A stretch of DNA of 64,000 bases from Sitta carolinensis. Taxonomy: Eukaryota > Chordata > Aves > Passeriformes > Sittidae. Every line of letters starts with the position of its first letter. Position 1 is the stretch's first letter. Positions 1 through 11,272 of this stretch are shown one piece after another. A program made the position numbers and the translations under genes. Where the stretch lies: positions 8,865,501-8,929,500 of the forward strand of contig CM063298.1 in NCBI GenBank assembly GCA_032173965.1. Reading direction: 5' to 3'. Below the pieces are notes generated by a model. The model had not been told where the DNA came from. It ran no database searches and saw only the letters and a list, made by a program, of their open reading frames with translations.

Positions 1-2239
1 ACCCTTGTGGAGCAGCAGCACCAGTCCTGGGCAAGCACATCCACCCTCTGCCCTCTCCCAGCGAGGAATTGGGAACCTCTGATGTTGCTGTTCCCAGGGA
101 GAACTGCAACACCCAGCCTGAAGCACCAGACCTCCACCACTAAGTCCAGGAGGAAAGGACAAAGGCAGAGGAGGGGGTTGAGGAGATGTGATTTTCCCCA
201 GGCAAAGCAATGTTCTCTGAAGTGCTTAATACTCCCAATTATAAAAGTGCTGGTTCTTGGTTAGGGAGACAACTTGTTCCCTTCACTGGAAGTGATTTTG
301 ACTTTCTGCTACAAAAACACAGTCCTGCCTACACCAAGAATACATTGCCTGTCCTGGCTTTCACTAAAATAAGGCATCATTAGTATAAATATATAATCTG
401 TGATGTCTGGCACTTCCCCAGTGAGTCTAAAAGCACCTTCTCTGGGATGCTGCCAACATCCCTACAGGAGTCCCCTGCTTGCAGCAGCCCTGCTGCCTCA
501 TTAGCAGGGACACAAGGATGCAGTGCCAACACAACCAAGGCACAGAATTAGAACCAAATGAACGCTGAGCAGCAAACTCAGGACTGCAGTGTGAAATCCC
601 TCTGGCAGTGAGCTCTGTTTGCTTAGACTGAGCCTGAATTCAGGATTTAACCATCTACTCCCCTTCAAGGTCTTTAAATGGTCACTGCTGTGGGTGATGC
701 TTCTGTCAGTGCTGGGTCCTCTCTGAATGATGAGATGTTTCATTCAAGCCTTTCCCTTCCCACCCCAGGCTGGAGTTGGGTTTTACTCCTTCAAACACTC
801 ACATCCTTCTGCACTCAGCTCAGCCAACAATAAAGGAATATTATTCCAAGACTGCAGGTACAAGCAAGGCTCTGAGCACTTCCCAAGCAGCTGAGCCTCA
901 GCCCTGCATCCCAAACTGACTTTACAGGGCGGCAGCCACGCTCAGATAACATCAGGGAGCTGTTCTCTGCCTGAAACCAAAGAGAAGCTCAGCCCAGAGA
1001 GCCTGCTGAATATTAACAGGGGAGCAGGAGCAGCAGTGAAAGCCAAAGAAGGAACTGCCTCCTCCAAGACGTAGACAAATGGTGTGTTTAATGAGAGCTA
1101 CAAAATTATTGTGCCCTGTTTATTCCTCCTTGCATAAACCTATCAATGGTCAATGACCCAAGAGCAGTCCTTTGCATAAATAAAATCTGAAATTGGTGTG
1201 AAAGAGAAGTGTGTATACATTTGGCTGTGGGCTTGCATAGCTCAGACCTGACTCTATTTGTTAGTTTTCCCCTGTGGGGTAAGGCCAGGAGTTCTTTCAT
1301 GACCCCAAATCCTTAAGTCCCACCATCTCTGAGGTGTTTGATGCCCCAAACTGGAATCACCAGCTGAACTCCAGGTAGCAGAAGCCAAAACATCACATTT
1401 TTTTTGCCTATTTGAGCCAGGAAGCATTAACAATGTCTCAAAACTTATAGAAAGTACAGTTGTAAATAGTCCAAAGTTTTCCAAAAGGGCCAGGGCAAGG
1501 ATCAGTGCTCCTACAGCTAGGAAAGGCCAGGTACCCACTCTGGTGGCTGAAACAGGCAGCAAAGTACAGCTGGGGCCAGGCAGTGCTCTCAGCTGGATGT
1601 GGTCTTTGCCAGAAAAGGGTGACGTCTGTGTTTACCCAAATGATTTGCAAATCCACCCAGAAATTTAAGAAACCTTCTGGAAATTCTTTTATTTCTTCTT
1701 TTTCCAAATTCTGAATTGTCTCGTTTCAGCCTTTAGGAGGCAAAACAGCACAATTTCTCACTTCAAGATGAAGCTTTATCCATCAGTTTGCTTACACTTA
1801 ATTTTAAAAAGCCTTTTTCCATTTTGTTCGAACCACAGGACTCTTACAAAAGTCCTGTGGTCCAAGCAGGAAAGCAGAGAGCAGCTGTGCATCCCTCTGT
1901 CCAAACCGCACCTGCACAGGGTGCTGCCCACCAAAATGCCATCTCCTGCCCAATTCCCATGTGCCACAGCAATCACAGGCACAAACCTTCCTCCTCACCT
2001 GCTGATGGAGCCTGATTTAACCTCAAACCCATGCCCAGCTTGAGCCCCCTCCTTGTTCCTGTTGATGCCTGAAGTTTTAGCTTTTCTGTTTCCACACTGT
2101 GCCCTGCCCTGGGCTGTGTCCCTGCACTCCTCCCCAGTGCCAGCCAGTTCTGCTCCCAGCTCAGGCACACAGAACAATCCTTGCCCAGCCCAGAGCCAAG
2201 GACACCGCTGCAGCCTCAGCCCCACAAAGTGCAACCAGC
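1..2239. other. single-copy noncoding DNA, no gene recognised
   Basis: All six frames are broken into short open stretches with no family I recognise and no convincing exon. The base composition is ordinary for vertebrate noncoding DNA, with CpG rare. The only structure I see is a perfect inverted repeat at 1,832-1,861, listed separately. I see no tandem repeat or transposon end in this stretch. Confidence 0.7.
1832..1861. repeat. perfect 11-bp inverted repeat (hairpin)
   Basis: ACCACAGGACT at 1,832-1,842 is followed by an 8-base loop (1,843-1,850) and the exact reverse complement AGTCCTGTGGT at 1,851-1,861. The arms do not extend further. It could fold as a short stem-loop in RNA or be chance; it is too short for a typical microRNA precursor and too isolated to be a transposon terminal repeat pair. 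Confidence 0.85.
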
Positions 2240-2490
2240 AGCGAGTGAGGAGAGCAAGCTGGGAGGGTGGGACTGCATCCCCTGGGGCTGGCACTGCCCA
2301 ATGGAGCCAGGGTGGGCATGGAGCAGAACTGAGCCAAGGGGCAAACTCCGGACTCGGGGCCACCTTGGCTGCAGCCCTGGCCGGGCTCTTGTGCTGCCCA
2401 AGGTGCAGCCTTGCAAGGGCTTTCAATAAATCCCTGCTTTATTCCTGGGACTCTGCCCAGCCCCTGCTCCAGGAGCCTCTCCAGGCATCA
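2240..2490 (+). mobile_element. possible solo LTR 3' part (avian ERV type)
   Basis: A GC-rich stretch leads into a polyadenylation signal AATAAA followed by a T-rich run near 2,425-2,445, then GGACTCTG-type sequence, and ends in a CA dinucleotide (GGCATCA) at 2,490. An AATAAA signal, a short U5-like tail and a terminal CA are the layout of avian ERV LTR ends. I cannot place the 5' boundary and see no internal retroviral reading frame, so the most it could be is a solo LTR. A chance poly(A) signal in GC-rich unique DNA is the alternative. Confidence 0.35.
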
Positions 2491-5400
2491 GAGCAGCCCA
2501 GTGACTGCAAGGCCACCCTCTCCTCCTGTAAGTGTCCCTCACCTGCAAGGACACAGCCAGTCCAGGAGCTCTTCAGCCTCCAAGCACCCAGAAAAACCTC
2601 AGCACAAGCTCCCAGAGAGGATCTGGGCAGTATTTTGCACATTTTGGTTCCCTTACAGCTCAAAAGGGCCAGGCTGGCTGGGCTTTAAGGAGCTCTTTAG
2701 CTGTTGGCCACCAGCTAAAGTGATTTAAAGTGACTGATTGGTGACCAGTGATTACCCCACAGGGCCAGGGGGTGAGGGCTGGCATGTGTGACAATTTCCA
2801 GACTGTCAGGTGATTCCTTCCTTTCATTCCTCTGGGTGTTGTGCTCAGAAACGTCTCAGTTCAGTGTTTGCTTCAAGACATTAAAAGGAGAGGCCAAAGG
2901 CTGAGCAGAGCTTGGAGAGCAAATCCACCCCTTGGCAGAGCTGCCTACAAAAAAATACATTCCTCTTGCCAGTGCTGCCACACCAGGATGTCTGCACTGA
3001 ACTGATCTGCCCCAGCCACATCTGAGCAGCACACTCACACTGACTGCTCTGGGGTTTTTCTTTCCCAAAATGCACAATTAAATCCTGAGACCTCCACACA
3101 GCCACAGCTCCTTCTCCAGATCAAACTCTAGCTCTCTCTCCAGTGCAGCAGTGAAAGAAAAATATCAGACCCCATCTTGTGCTTGGCAGCTTTGCTTTAG
3201 TGACCCCTGGGCACACTGAATATTGTCCTGTGCACCCAGGGCAGGTCTGCAGGGGAATCTTTGCCATCTATTTACTGCACAAGCTGCCATATCCTGGAAA
3301 ACAGTGGCAGTTCTAAACGATTCTGACCACTTTTGTGCCTCCAAAATCAGTATTTTATCTGCAAGTCCTGCTCAGACCTGATTTTCAGCTGAGGATGCTG
3401 AGGCAGGCACATCAGCAGTGTGGTGGAATCAAGGTAATCAAGGAGACAGAGCAAGAGCAGAGAATGAATTATGCTGCCAGAATATAGAGTGGCATCTGAA
3501 AATGGGCTGGAAATGGCAAGGCAGAGCAAAAGCAGGTGATTTGTTGCTGACTCCCAGTTTTTCAGTGTAGTAAAAATGAAAATTCACTACAAACGTTGCA
3601 GGGGGAAAGAAAATCCCACATCTCTGAGGGAAAGCTGAGCAGCAGATAAATCCATTGCTGATAGTAGCAAAGCAGCTCACTTTTATTTTGGTTTCCCAGG
3701 AACAAACACCCCACCAACGTACTTAAAGATCAGGGAAACCACCTGTCAAAAAGTCAGTTTTCTCTGCACACTGAAGGCTTGCTGCTAAATCCACTCTTCC
3801 CAAACATTTATCACCTGTGAAGCCATCTGTTCGAGAAAAGCACATGTTTTTGCCAAAAGAGAAAGTGGAAATATTATTATTTGTGTTTCAAAGACCAAAC
3901 CACTCAAGCATGCATAATTTCGACTGTTATTAGCTTTAATTACATGTCAAGTAGCTGCTGTTATTAGTACAAAGCTGTCTAGGAAGATGATAAAATAGCA
4001 CAATAAGAGCAAATATATGACAAAAATCAGGGCAATAACCTGCCTCAGTGATAGAGTGGAACATCCCCTGGCACAGCAGCAGACAGGACAGGATTTGCCA
4101 CACCAGGTCTGACTGTTACAACCATCCCTGGCCAATTCTGGCATCTCCCTTTCACAGACATCCTGGAAGTCCCATATCAGAGTTAATTCATTGGCATCAA
4201 CTGCAGCTCCAAAACATCCAAGACTAATTTTTTATTTTCAGATGTGCCAAGGGCAGCACAAGGGCTGCACCCACCAATGGAGAGATCCTCAAAATAAATT
4301 AATCCTTGTGGGAAAGAAAGGCAATGCCAGGAGTGAGGTGCGAGCACCAGTAAGGAAATTCTTTGAGCCCTATGAACATGAGAATCAAATATTATGGCAA
4401 TGGTTTCTAATTATTAATCACTACTTCATAAAGGGGGAAAAACGTCTTAAAACAGGGAAGTTTCACCCATACCCAGTGGCAACAGGTGCTCACATGCTTT
4501 GTGGACGTAAAAATTGGAATTAAATTTTGGAATTAAAGTAGCAACATTCCTTCCAAGGCTTTCCTTTCCATACTGAATTTGGTGCCCAAATCTGAGCACA
4601 CTGGGCAGCAGAAGTGCACTTTGGCTTTTTCTGTGTTTGTGTTTATTTGGAACACAACAGGAAACACAGGCAGCAAGGCCTCCTGCTGATTGCTTAGTTT
4701 AGTTTATGGCTTGCTGCTCGAAGGAGAGTGTAACATAATTAATTCATTAACTGCAAACGTTCTACAAACAGAATTGCTCCATGTTTATGTGAATTGCAAA
4801 ATGTTTATGTGAATTTGTGAGTCACTGGTCCTCTCTGGTATCCTCAGAGGAGAATTTCCTTCAGGATCCAGAGCAGGGACTGGAGAGAGCTCAGTTCTGA
4901 GCACAAGAAGCCCCAGCAGGCTGTGAGCCAGCTGCCCTGCCAGGACCCCCTCCCTGGGCTCAGAGGGTCTCCATTCCAGCCCCCCCACCTGGGAGATGCT
5001 GGATCCCACCTCCTCAGAGAGCATCTCCACCCAAGCCTAGTGAGGACAAAATCCTCAGGTATTTTGGGAACACTGCAAAACCTGGAGGGGAGCAAGGCAG
5101 GAGCAGAGCAGCAGTTGGGCCCACCTGAAATGTGCAGGTTACCAAAGGAAAAGAAAGTCTGAGTGTGAGAACATGGGCCAAACCACACAGGGAGCCCAGG
5201 ACTGGCACGTTCAGGCTGAGATTCTGGAAGAAATACATATTTAATTTTGCACAGGGCCTGCCTATCCTATGTTTTCAGCTGAGGCTATTCATTTCTTATT
5301 TCATGCAAATTAAGCTTTCCAAGGAAATGCTCCAAGTCTCTAAACAATAAAAGTAGGTTTGTTTCCACCGGAGTCAATGCAGTGGTACCAATTTACCCTG

Positions 5401-7135
5401 AACTCAAAACCAAAAACACCCCAAACATTTTTAACCCTGTGAGTCCAGGAAAGCTGCATTTCAGCTGCCCACATGAGAAACAGTGAAGATATCAAGTAAT
5501 CCCAAGAATGACCAGGTACTCCATTTACTAGGACTTGAAATATTCAAAAGTGAGACCTACCCCAGCACGCCAGAATCTGTGCAAAACCATGTGAAGTGAG
5601 GTGGAATTGGCAAAGTTTCCCAGTCCTTGGAGTATCAGAGAATGGTTAAATTTCCTCTCTTTAGGGGCAGCCTGTGCTGTTCCAGCCTGCTCCTCCTCCA
5701 TGGCTGGGTTTCAGTCCAGCAGCTGTGGCCATCTGGCATCATTAGAACCTCATCCCTGGCTTCTTTGTGATGGACCCAAAACAGTAAAAGCAGTTTCCTT
5801 TTTGGCACTTTTCAAGCTGAACTGGTGGGTTGATTAAGATTTAGTATAGCTAATTAAGGAAGAAAACATCTTTGCAAGCTGCTGGGGCTTAATTTGCTTT
5901 CTGCTGCCTAAAACTTCTTCCTTGCTTTGAAACCTGTGTCTGGAAAGATCTGCTGTTTGGCCAACCTGCACCAGGACAAACCCTGAGGCAAACACCAAAT
6001 GCTGCCACACTCCTGCACTGCAGCAAGGGAGCAGCTTTAATTCAGGCCATGCCTCATCAGTTAGTGGAGCTGAAACTTTATTACCCTTAGGAGAAAACAA
6101 CCAGAACCAGCAGGATTTTGGACCCTCACGCAGACCCCACTGAAGTTGTTTTTTTGGTTGTCTTGCCCCAGGGAGGGTGGGCAAGTCTGTGCCCTGCTGG
6201 GCTCCATCCCACCCATGGAGCTCCCACCCTCAGACTCCCTGTCCAGGTTAAAGGAAAAACTGACTGCAGTGCCAGGAGCAGCTGTGCTCAGCCAGCAGAG
6301 ACCTGAAAGCTCTTTTCCCCACTCTGCAGGAGCACCAGAATATTAAAATCCTTGGCCAAAAAGAGAAACCCACAGGCTCCCAAACCCAGGGAGTGATTGA
6401 GGATGATCTTGCATAGCTTAAGAATCACAAATACCTGCTTTAGACATTTCCTTGGAGGAAAAGAACCTTCTCAAAGGTGATGAAAAGCAAAAGCCCAACG
6501 TATATCCCTCCACCTGAAGAACAAAACACCCTTCTCAGGAGCAGGAGGAGGTTGCTGTACCCTCCCCACATGAATAAATCCACATCCCCATGGCATGGAG
6601 GGGAGCAATGGAGATGTTCTGAAGACACTTGGCTGAAACTGAAGAAATTTTGGTGAAACTGGCTCCAGCACAGCCTTTCATGTGATCCCAGCCCAGTCAA
6701 TCAACTTCTCTGTGTTTGAGATTCTCATCATCTAAGTTGCCTTTTCTTTCTTCTGGTTTTGTCCTTTTCCTCTATTTAGGACACAAATTCCCCAGGACAC
6801 TGAGTACTTCTTGCAAAGCTCAGTACAGTGGGGCCACAAATGTAACCAGTGACTTCAAAAGCAGTGTGACACAAACAACAGATTTCAGCTGCTGATGGTA
6901 AAAGCAGAGGTGTTTACTGGAGAGAGGCTTTAATCCTGCACAAAGCTGGTGCCCTGCAGTCAGATGCACACAGCACCCACCACCTGAGCAAGGAAGGGGC
7001 AGGACACTTCTCTGCAGCAGAACAGACCTCACCCTGTGCTTGTTTCCACCCTGTGAGGTGGCTCTGCCCTTCCTGAGCCAGGCTCTGCAGCTGCCTCCAG
7101 AGTCATTGCAGCAAATATCTTCTTTGTTTTAATCC
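2491..7135. other. single-copy noncoding DNA, no gene recognised
   Basis: No recognisable exon or transposon. Small features: a 15-bp direct repeat (ATGTTTATGTGAATT) at 4,781 and 4,801; an octamer-type POU site ATGCAAAT at 5,303-5,310 next to TAAG; and an AT-rich segment around 3,890-4,030 rich in TTAATTA- and ATTAG-like cores that resembles vertebrate conserved noncoding elements. None of these is proof of function. Confidence 0.65.
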
Positions 7136-7153
7136 TTTTTTTTTTTTTTTTCC
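7136..7153. repeat. poly(T) homopolymer, 18 bases
   Basis: An uninterrupted run of T. It may be the poly(A) tail of an old retroposed sequence inserted in minus orientation, but I see no recognisable body or target-site duplication beside it. Confidence 0.95.
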
Positions 7154-8282
7154 ATTGAGTAATAAAGCAGCTTTTCTGCCCTGCTGTGAAAAGAATGGCT
7201 ATCTCTGGATATGTGCTTATGGAAGAGCTGCACTGGCATATTTAGAGCTTCTCTGACTGGTCAGGTAAATCCATCAGTGACATGGAAAAATGCTGCCCTA
7301 AGGGATCAGCTATCAGTTTGCAAAAAAGGCATAAGTCAGGAAAGCAAGCTACTCAGATGACCCAGGATTAGTTAAGTGCAGTTGTTTCTCCTTAGGGAAG
7401 CTGCTGAATTTGCAGCTTTGGGAGCTCGAGTTATGCAGAGCACTTCCCAGAGCTGCACTGACACCCAGGACAGCAGCCCACAGCCCATCCAGCAAGCTGC
7501 ACCTGAAAACTGGCTTTGTAGGATTAAAAAACTGTAGAAATTGTCTTTTCTGGGGCTTCTCCACACAAGCCTGCGAGCTGCTGGGCGTGCTGTGCTGAAG
7601 CTCAGCAAATGGCAAAATACTTGGGAACCTCAGTGACCAAAACACACCTGGGAAACAGCAACAAGCTGGTGTGCACAGAGGGAAGGAGTTTTGCAGCTTG
7701 GGGTAACAGCCTGCCAGACCAGGATGGAGAAGGGCTGTGGATGTGTCCCCTGGGGGTTGGCAAACTCCTCCAGAACAGCTCCTCTCTCAAACTGCTTCGC
7801 TCCAAACAGGGAGCTATGTGGCAGGGTGTCTCCTCTGCCTCTCCTGAGGGAAGCTGAGCTCCAGTCCCAGGTCTGGGCCTTGAACCAGTACTGCTGCACT
7901 CCTGCTGACAAAGAAAAGGTAAAAAAAAAAAAAAAAAAAAAAAAGTTTGTTTTCCATCCTGAAGTCCTTTGAGATCAATGCATGAAACAACAGTATGCCC
8001 TGTACCTCTTGGATCTTCTCTTTGGCATAAACTCACACACAGCTCCATGTTTTCCTGATTTCTGAGCAAAATCATTTCCAAGGAGAAAGGATCTGCCAGG
8101 TTGGTTGGGAAAGGGAGCAAGAAACATTTGGGTGGAAGCAGAGAGACCTCAGAGCTCTGCCCAAGGCCACGTGAGCTGAAATCATCTGCCTGGCAACGTG
8201 CATGACAGCTCCATCCCCCAGAGATTGGGCTTCTGGCTGTGGGGCTGGGGAGAGGCTGAGGAAAAGCCTGTCCTGGGAGGAG
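7154..8282. other. single-copy DNA between homopolymer and minisatellite A
   Basis: No gene recognised. It contains an A homopolymer of about 24 bases at 7,921-7,944. A long minus-strand open frame enters this stretch from the neighbouring minisatellite, but its non-repeat part (roughly 7,602-8,280) has no recognisable domain. Confidence 0.65.
7921..7944. repeat. poly(A) homopolymer, about 24 bases
   Basis: A run of A, preceded by AAGAAAAGGT and followed by GTTTGTTTTCC. It could be a retroposon tail on the plus strand, but no body of a known element is recognised upstream. Confidence 0.95.
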
Positions 8283-9050
8283 AGCTGAACTGGGAACTGC
8301 TGAACTGGGAATGCTGCAGGAATGGGAATGCTGCTGAACTGGGAACTGCTGAACTGGGAACTGCTGAACTGGGAATGCTGCAGGAATGGGAATGCTGCAC
8401 TGGGAACTGCTGAACTGGGAATGCTGCAGGAATGGGAATGCTGCTGAACTGGGAACTGCTGAACTGGGAACTGCTGATCTGGGAACTGCTGAACTGGGAA
8501 TGCTGCTGAACTGGGAACGCTGCTGAACTGGGAACTGCTGAACTGGGAATGCTGCAGGAATGGGAATGCTGCTGAACCGGGAATGCTGCTGAAATGGGCT
8601 CTCTGCTGAACTGGGAATGCTGCTGGGATGGGAATGCTGCTGAACTGGGAATGCTGCTGGGATGGGAATGCTGCTGAACTGGGAACTGCTGAACTGGGAA
8701 CGCTGCAGGAATGGGAATGCTGCTGAACTGGGAATGCTGCTGAAATGGGAATGCTGCTGGGATAGGAGCTCTGCTGAACTGGGAATGCTGCTGAACTGGG
8801 AATGCTGCTGAAATGGGAATGCTGTTGGGATAGGAGCTCTGCTGAAATGGGAATGCTGCTGGGATAGGAGCTCTGCTGAACTGGGAATGCTGCTGAACTG
8901 GGAATGCTGCTGGAATGGGAAGTCTGCTGAACTGGGAATGCTGCTGAGATGGGAGCTCTGCTGGAATGGGAATGCTGCTGGAATGGGAATGCTGCTGGAG
9001 TGGGAATGCTGCTGGAGTGGGAACTGCTGAACTGGGAACACTGTTCAGCG
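8283..9050. repeat. minisatellite A, mixed 15/17-bp units
   Basis: A tandem array of roughly 45 units. The main 17-bp unit is GCTGCTGAACTGGGAAT. A shorter 15-bp unit, GCTGAACTGGGAACT, dominates the left third, and GCTGCAGGAATGGGAAT is interspersed with irregular spacing. From about 8,590 rightward a further variant appears with GGGATAGGAGCTCT, which carries SacI-type GAGCTC sites. No unit contains a stop codon in any minus-strand frame. This produces overlapping spurious minus-strand reading frames of up to 479 codons (7,602-9,041) and 338 codons (8,072-9,088), rich in Ser, Gln, Pro and Ala. The mixed unit lengths and left/right zoning point to repeated unequal exchange or replication slippage. 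Confidence 0.97.
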
Positions 9051-9583
9051 CTCTGCTGCTCCTGACAGCGCTGAGTTATCCTTGGCACATCTCCCCCGAG
9101 CTGGAGTGATGTTTATAAGGGTGCTCTTTGAAATGGAGGAAAAATATACTAGCTGAATTAAATGGCAGACATTTCTTTAGAGTGAAGTTTGGCAGGGGAT
9201 GTGGAACAGGATTGTTCTGGCACCGTCCAAGGCAGCTCCACTCTTGTGGAGGTTTCTCTGTCTCCATTCCATTTATTTATGTACTCCTTGTGAATGTGTA
9301 GTTCTCATTCAGGGCTTGGCATGGCTTTGGGTGAAAGGGCTCACAGTGCCCACTGAGGGGGAACCCAAAACTGTCTGTAGAGAGTAGAGTAACCATGTGG
9401 GAGAGCAGGATAATCACATGGGAGAGCAGATGCAGAGCTGAGGGCATATGAATGTTGTCATGTCAGCATGGAAGTGTTTGGAAGAGCACCTGGATGGTCC
9501 TTTTGTGCTTGACAGAGGTAGATGAGTGAGGTGTTCGTGGCTGTGCATGTGAGCAAAAGCAACATATTCCTCCTTACCCACAG

Positions 9584-9645
9584 TGTTAACATTCCTGATG
9601 GATCAGCCACTGAGATAACTGAGCTGTCTTTCAGTCCTGGAAAGA
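9584..9645 (+). other. weak candidate coding exon (62 bp)
   Basis: A pyrimidine-rich acceptor (CCTCCTTACCCACAG) ends at 9,583 and a good donor (AAAGA then GTAAGT) starts at 9,646. Between them the frame starting at 9,585 is open for 20 codons and reads VNIPDG...EITELSFSPGK. The last part vaguely recalls a WD40-type strand (I-T-x-L-x-F-S-P). The family is not identified, and I found no neighbouring exon that would join in frame. Acceptor, open frame and donor triples of this length also occur by chance in 64 kb. Confidence 0.18.
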
Positions 9646-11256
9646 GTAAGTGTATTCTTTGGGTAATGGATCACTGGAGACATTCAAAACCCACCAGCCC
9701 TGACTTTCACTCACAGAATTTTCCAAGACTTTCCCAGAGATCTGTATCACATCTGCTTAGCCTCACCTCCACACCTCTAAGCACCTCCTGTGCCAAACCA
9801 GCTCAGCCAAGCCAGGGCATCACAAGAGCCTGGTAATAACAGCACCCAAAACCCCACAGGGAGGAACAATTTGCCCTTCATCACTCCTGAAACAGAAAGA
9901 TGTATGGGGCTACAGTGAATTTTCTCTGCACCCATTTGATTGGAAAAACCTCAGCAGCAGCAGCAGGAGCACATTACAACCAGCAAACCCAGCTTGAGCA
10001 AGAAGGGGCCAAGGCCCCTGGGTTCTGCACACACCAGGGGGAAAGCAGCCCTTGCAAGCACTTTATTACACCTCTAATGCACAAATGGATGTAAAGACTG
10101 CCTGGTGACAGATCCAGTGTGGCCCAGAAGCTCAGTCTCTTAACAGCCAGACACCCCATGCCAGCTTCAAGCAGGTGACCTCAGTGTCCATCCCCTCCTA
10201 CAGCCCCTATGTCTCTCCATCCTGGGGGCATTTCCCTCTCAGCAGGGGCTGGACCTCATGGGAATCCCCACACAGAGCTCTGGGCTAGATCTGCATCACA
10301 TCAGAGCATCAACACCTCTGAGCCTTCCACCTGATCCATAATTTTGTGGCCAGCACAGAAAATGTGGCAGGCTCTGCAGACCAGCACTGCAGGAGCTCCC
10401 ACACCCTCTGCAGCTGGGGGAGCCTGGCTGCTGTCAGTCACTGTGTGACAGCAGCAGAAAATCAGTGTAATTGGCATTGTAAGGCATGAGGTTACCCTGC
10501 AGAAAATTGTACCTTGCTGCACCCAACCACAACCAAAGAGCTTCACGTAACTGCAGTGGAGTGCCCTGGGGCCCTGCAGCAAATCACTGTTATTTGAGTT
10601 CTATAAATATGGCAGCAGCTCAAAGGCTGCTGCAGATGGGCACGGGCACCCTCTGCCCTCTGCTGCTCCCCTGGGACTGGGCACTGCTGCCTCCAGCCCC
10701 TGCACCTCCTGCAGCACAGGGACACATCTCTCAGAGCCCCACTTCAGCTGGGGGGAAATTAATGCTGCCCATTCTGGCACAGATACCAGCAGGGAAAGCA
10801 GGAGACAGCACACAGGAGGGAGCAAATCTTTCTTTTTTCCTTTTTCTTCTCCTCTTTCCTGACCTCTGGTGTTTTCTGTTACCATCCTCGTGGCATTCAG
10901 TACGTGAGAAATTAAAGAAGATGCCCTAGAGAGAAACAGCAGGTGTGCACATGGGCAGGAAAGCTTTCAATAAGCACTTTAAAATCAATTATTAGATAAC
11001 AATATCTGAAGCTACTTTGATAATGGCACATTAATAGCTGGCAGGACTGACAGAGTCTTTTCTTCTCACACAGGCACAACAGAAATATTTGCTTTATCTC
11101 ATTGCCATGATGGGTACAAAGCACATTTCTCTAAGGATTTTGACTCTCCCCCAAAGCAGTTTGAAAATGCAGAGATCTCTTTGTCCCATTATACACCCAG
11201 CTCCTCCCTCTACCTAAGTTTGGGCAAAAATTCTGGGTACATCACCACAAGTGTTA

Positions 11257-11272
11257 TTTTTTTTTTTTTTTT
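11257..11272. repeat. poly(T) homopolymer, 16 bases
   Basis: An uninterrupted T run directly followed by ATTTGCAG. It resembles a polypyrimidine tract plus splice acceptor, but the sequence after it has no coding character that I recognise. Confidence 0.95.

Noticed and set aside
2053..2688. 211-codon plus-strand frame
   Set aside because: It lies in GC-rich DNA where stops are rare, overlaps other long frames on both strands, and has no recognised domain; part of it overlaps an LTR-like segment.
7602..9041. 479-codon minus-strand open frame rich in Ser/Gln/Pro
   Set aside because: It is a translation of minisatellite A; several frames are open at once and the unit length (15/17 bp) shifts frame between units, so no stable protein repeat is encoded.
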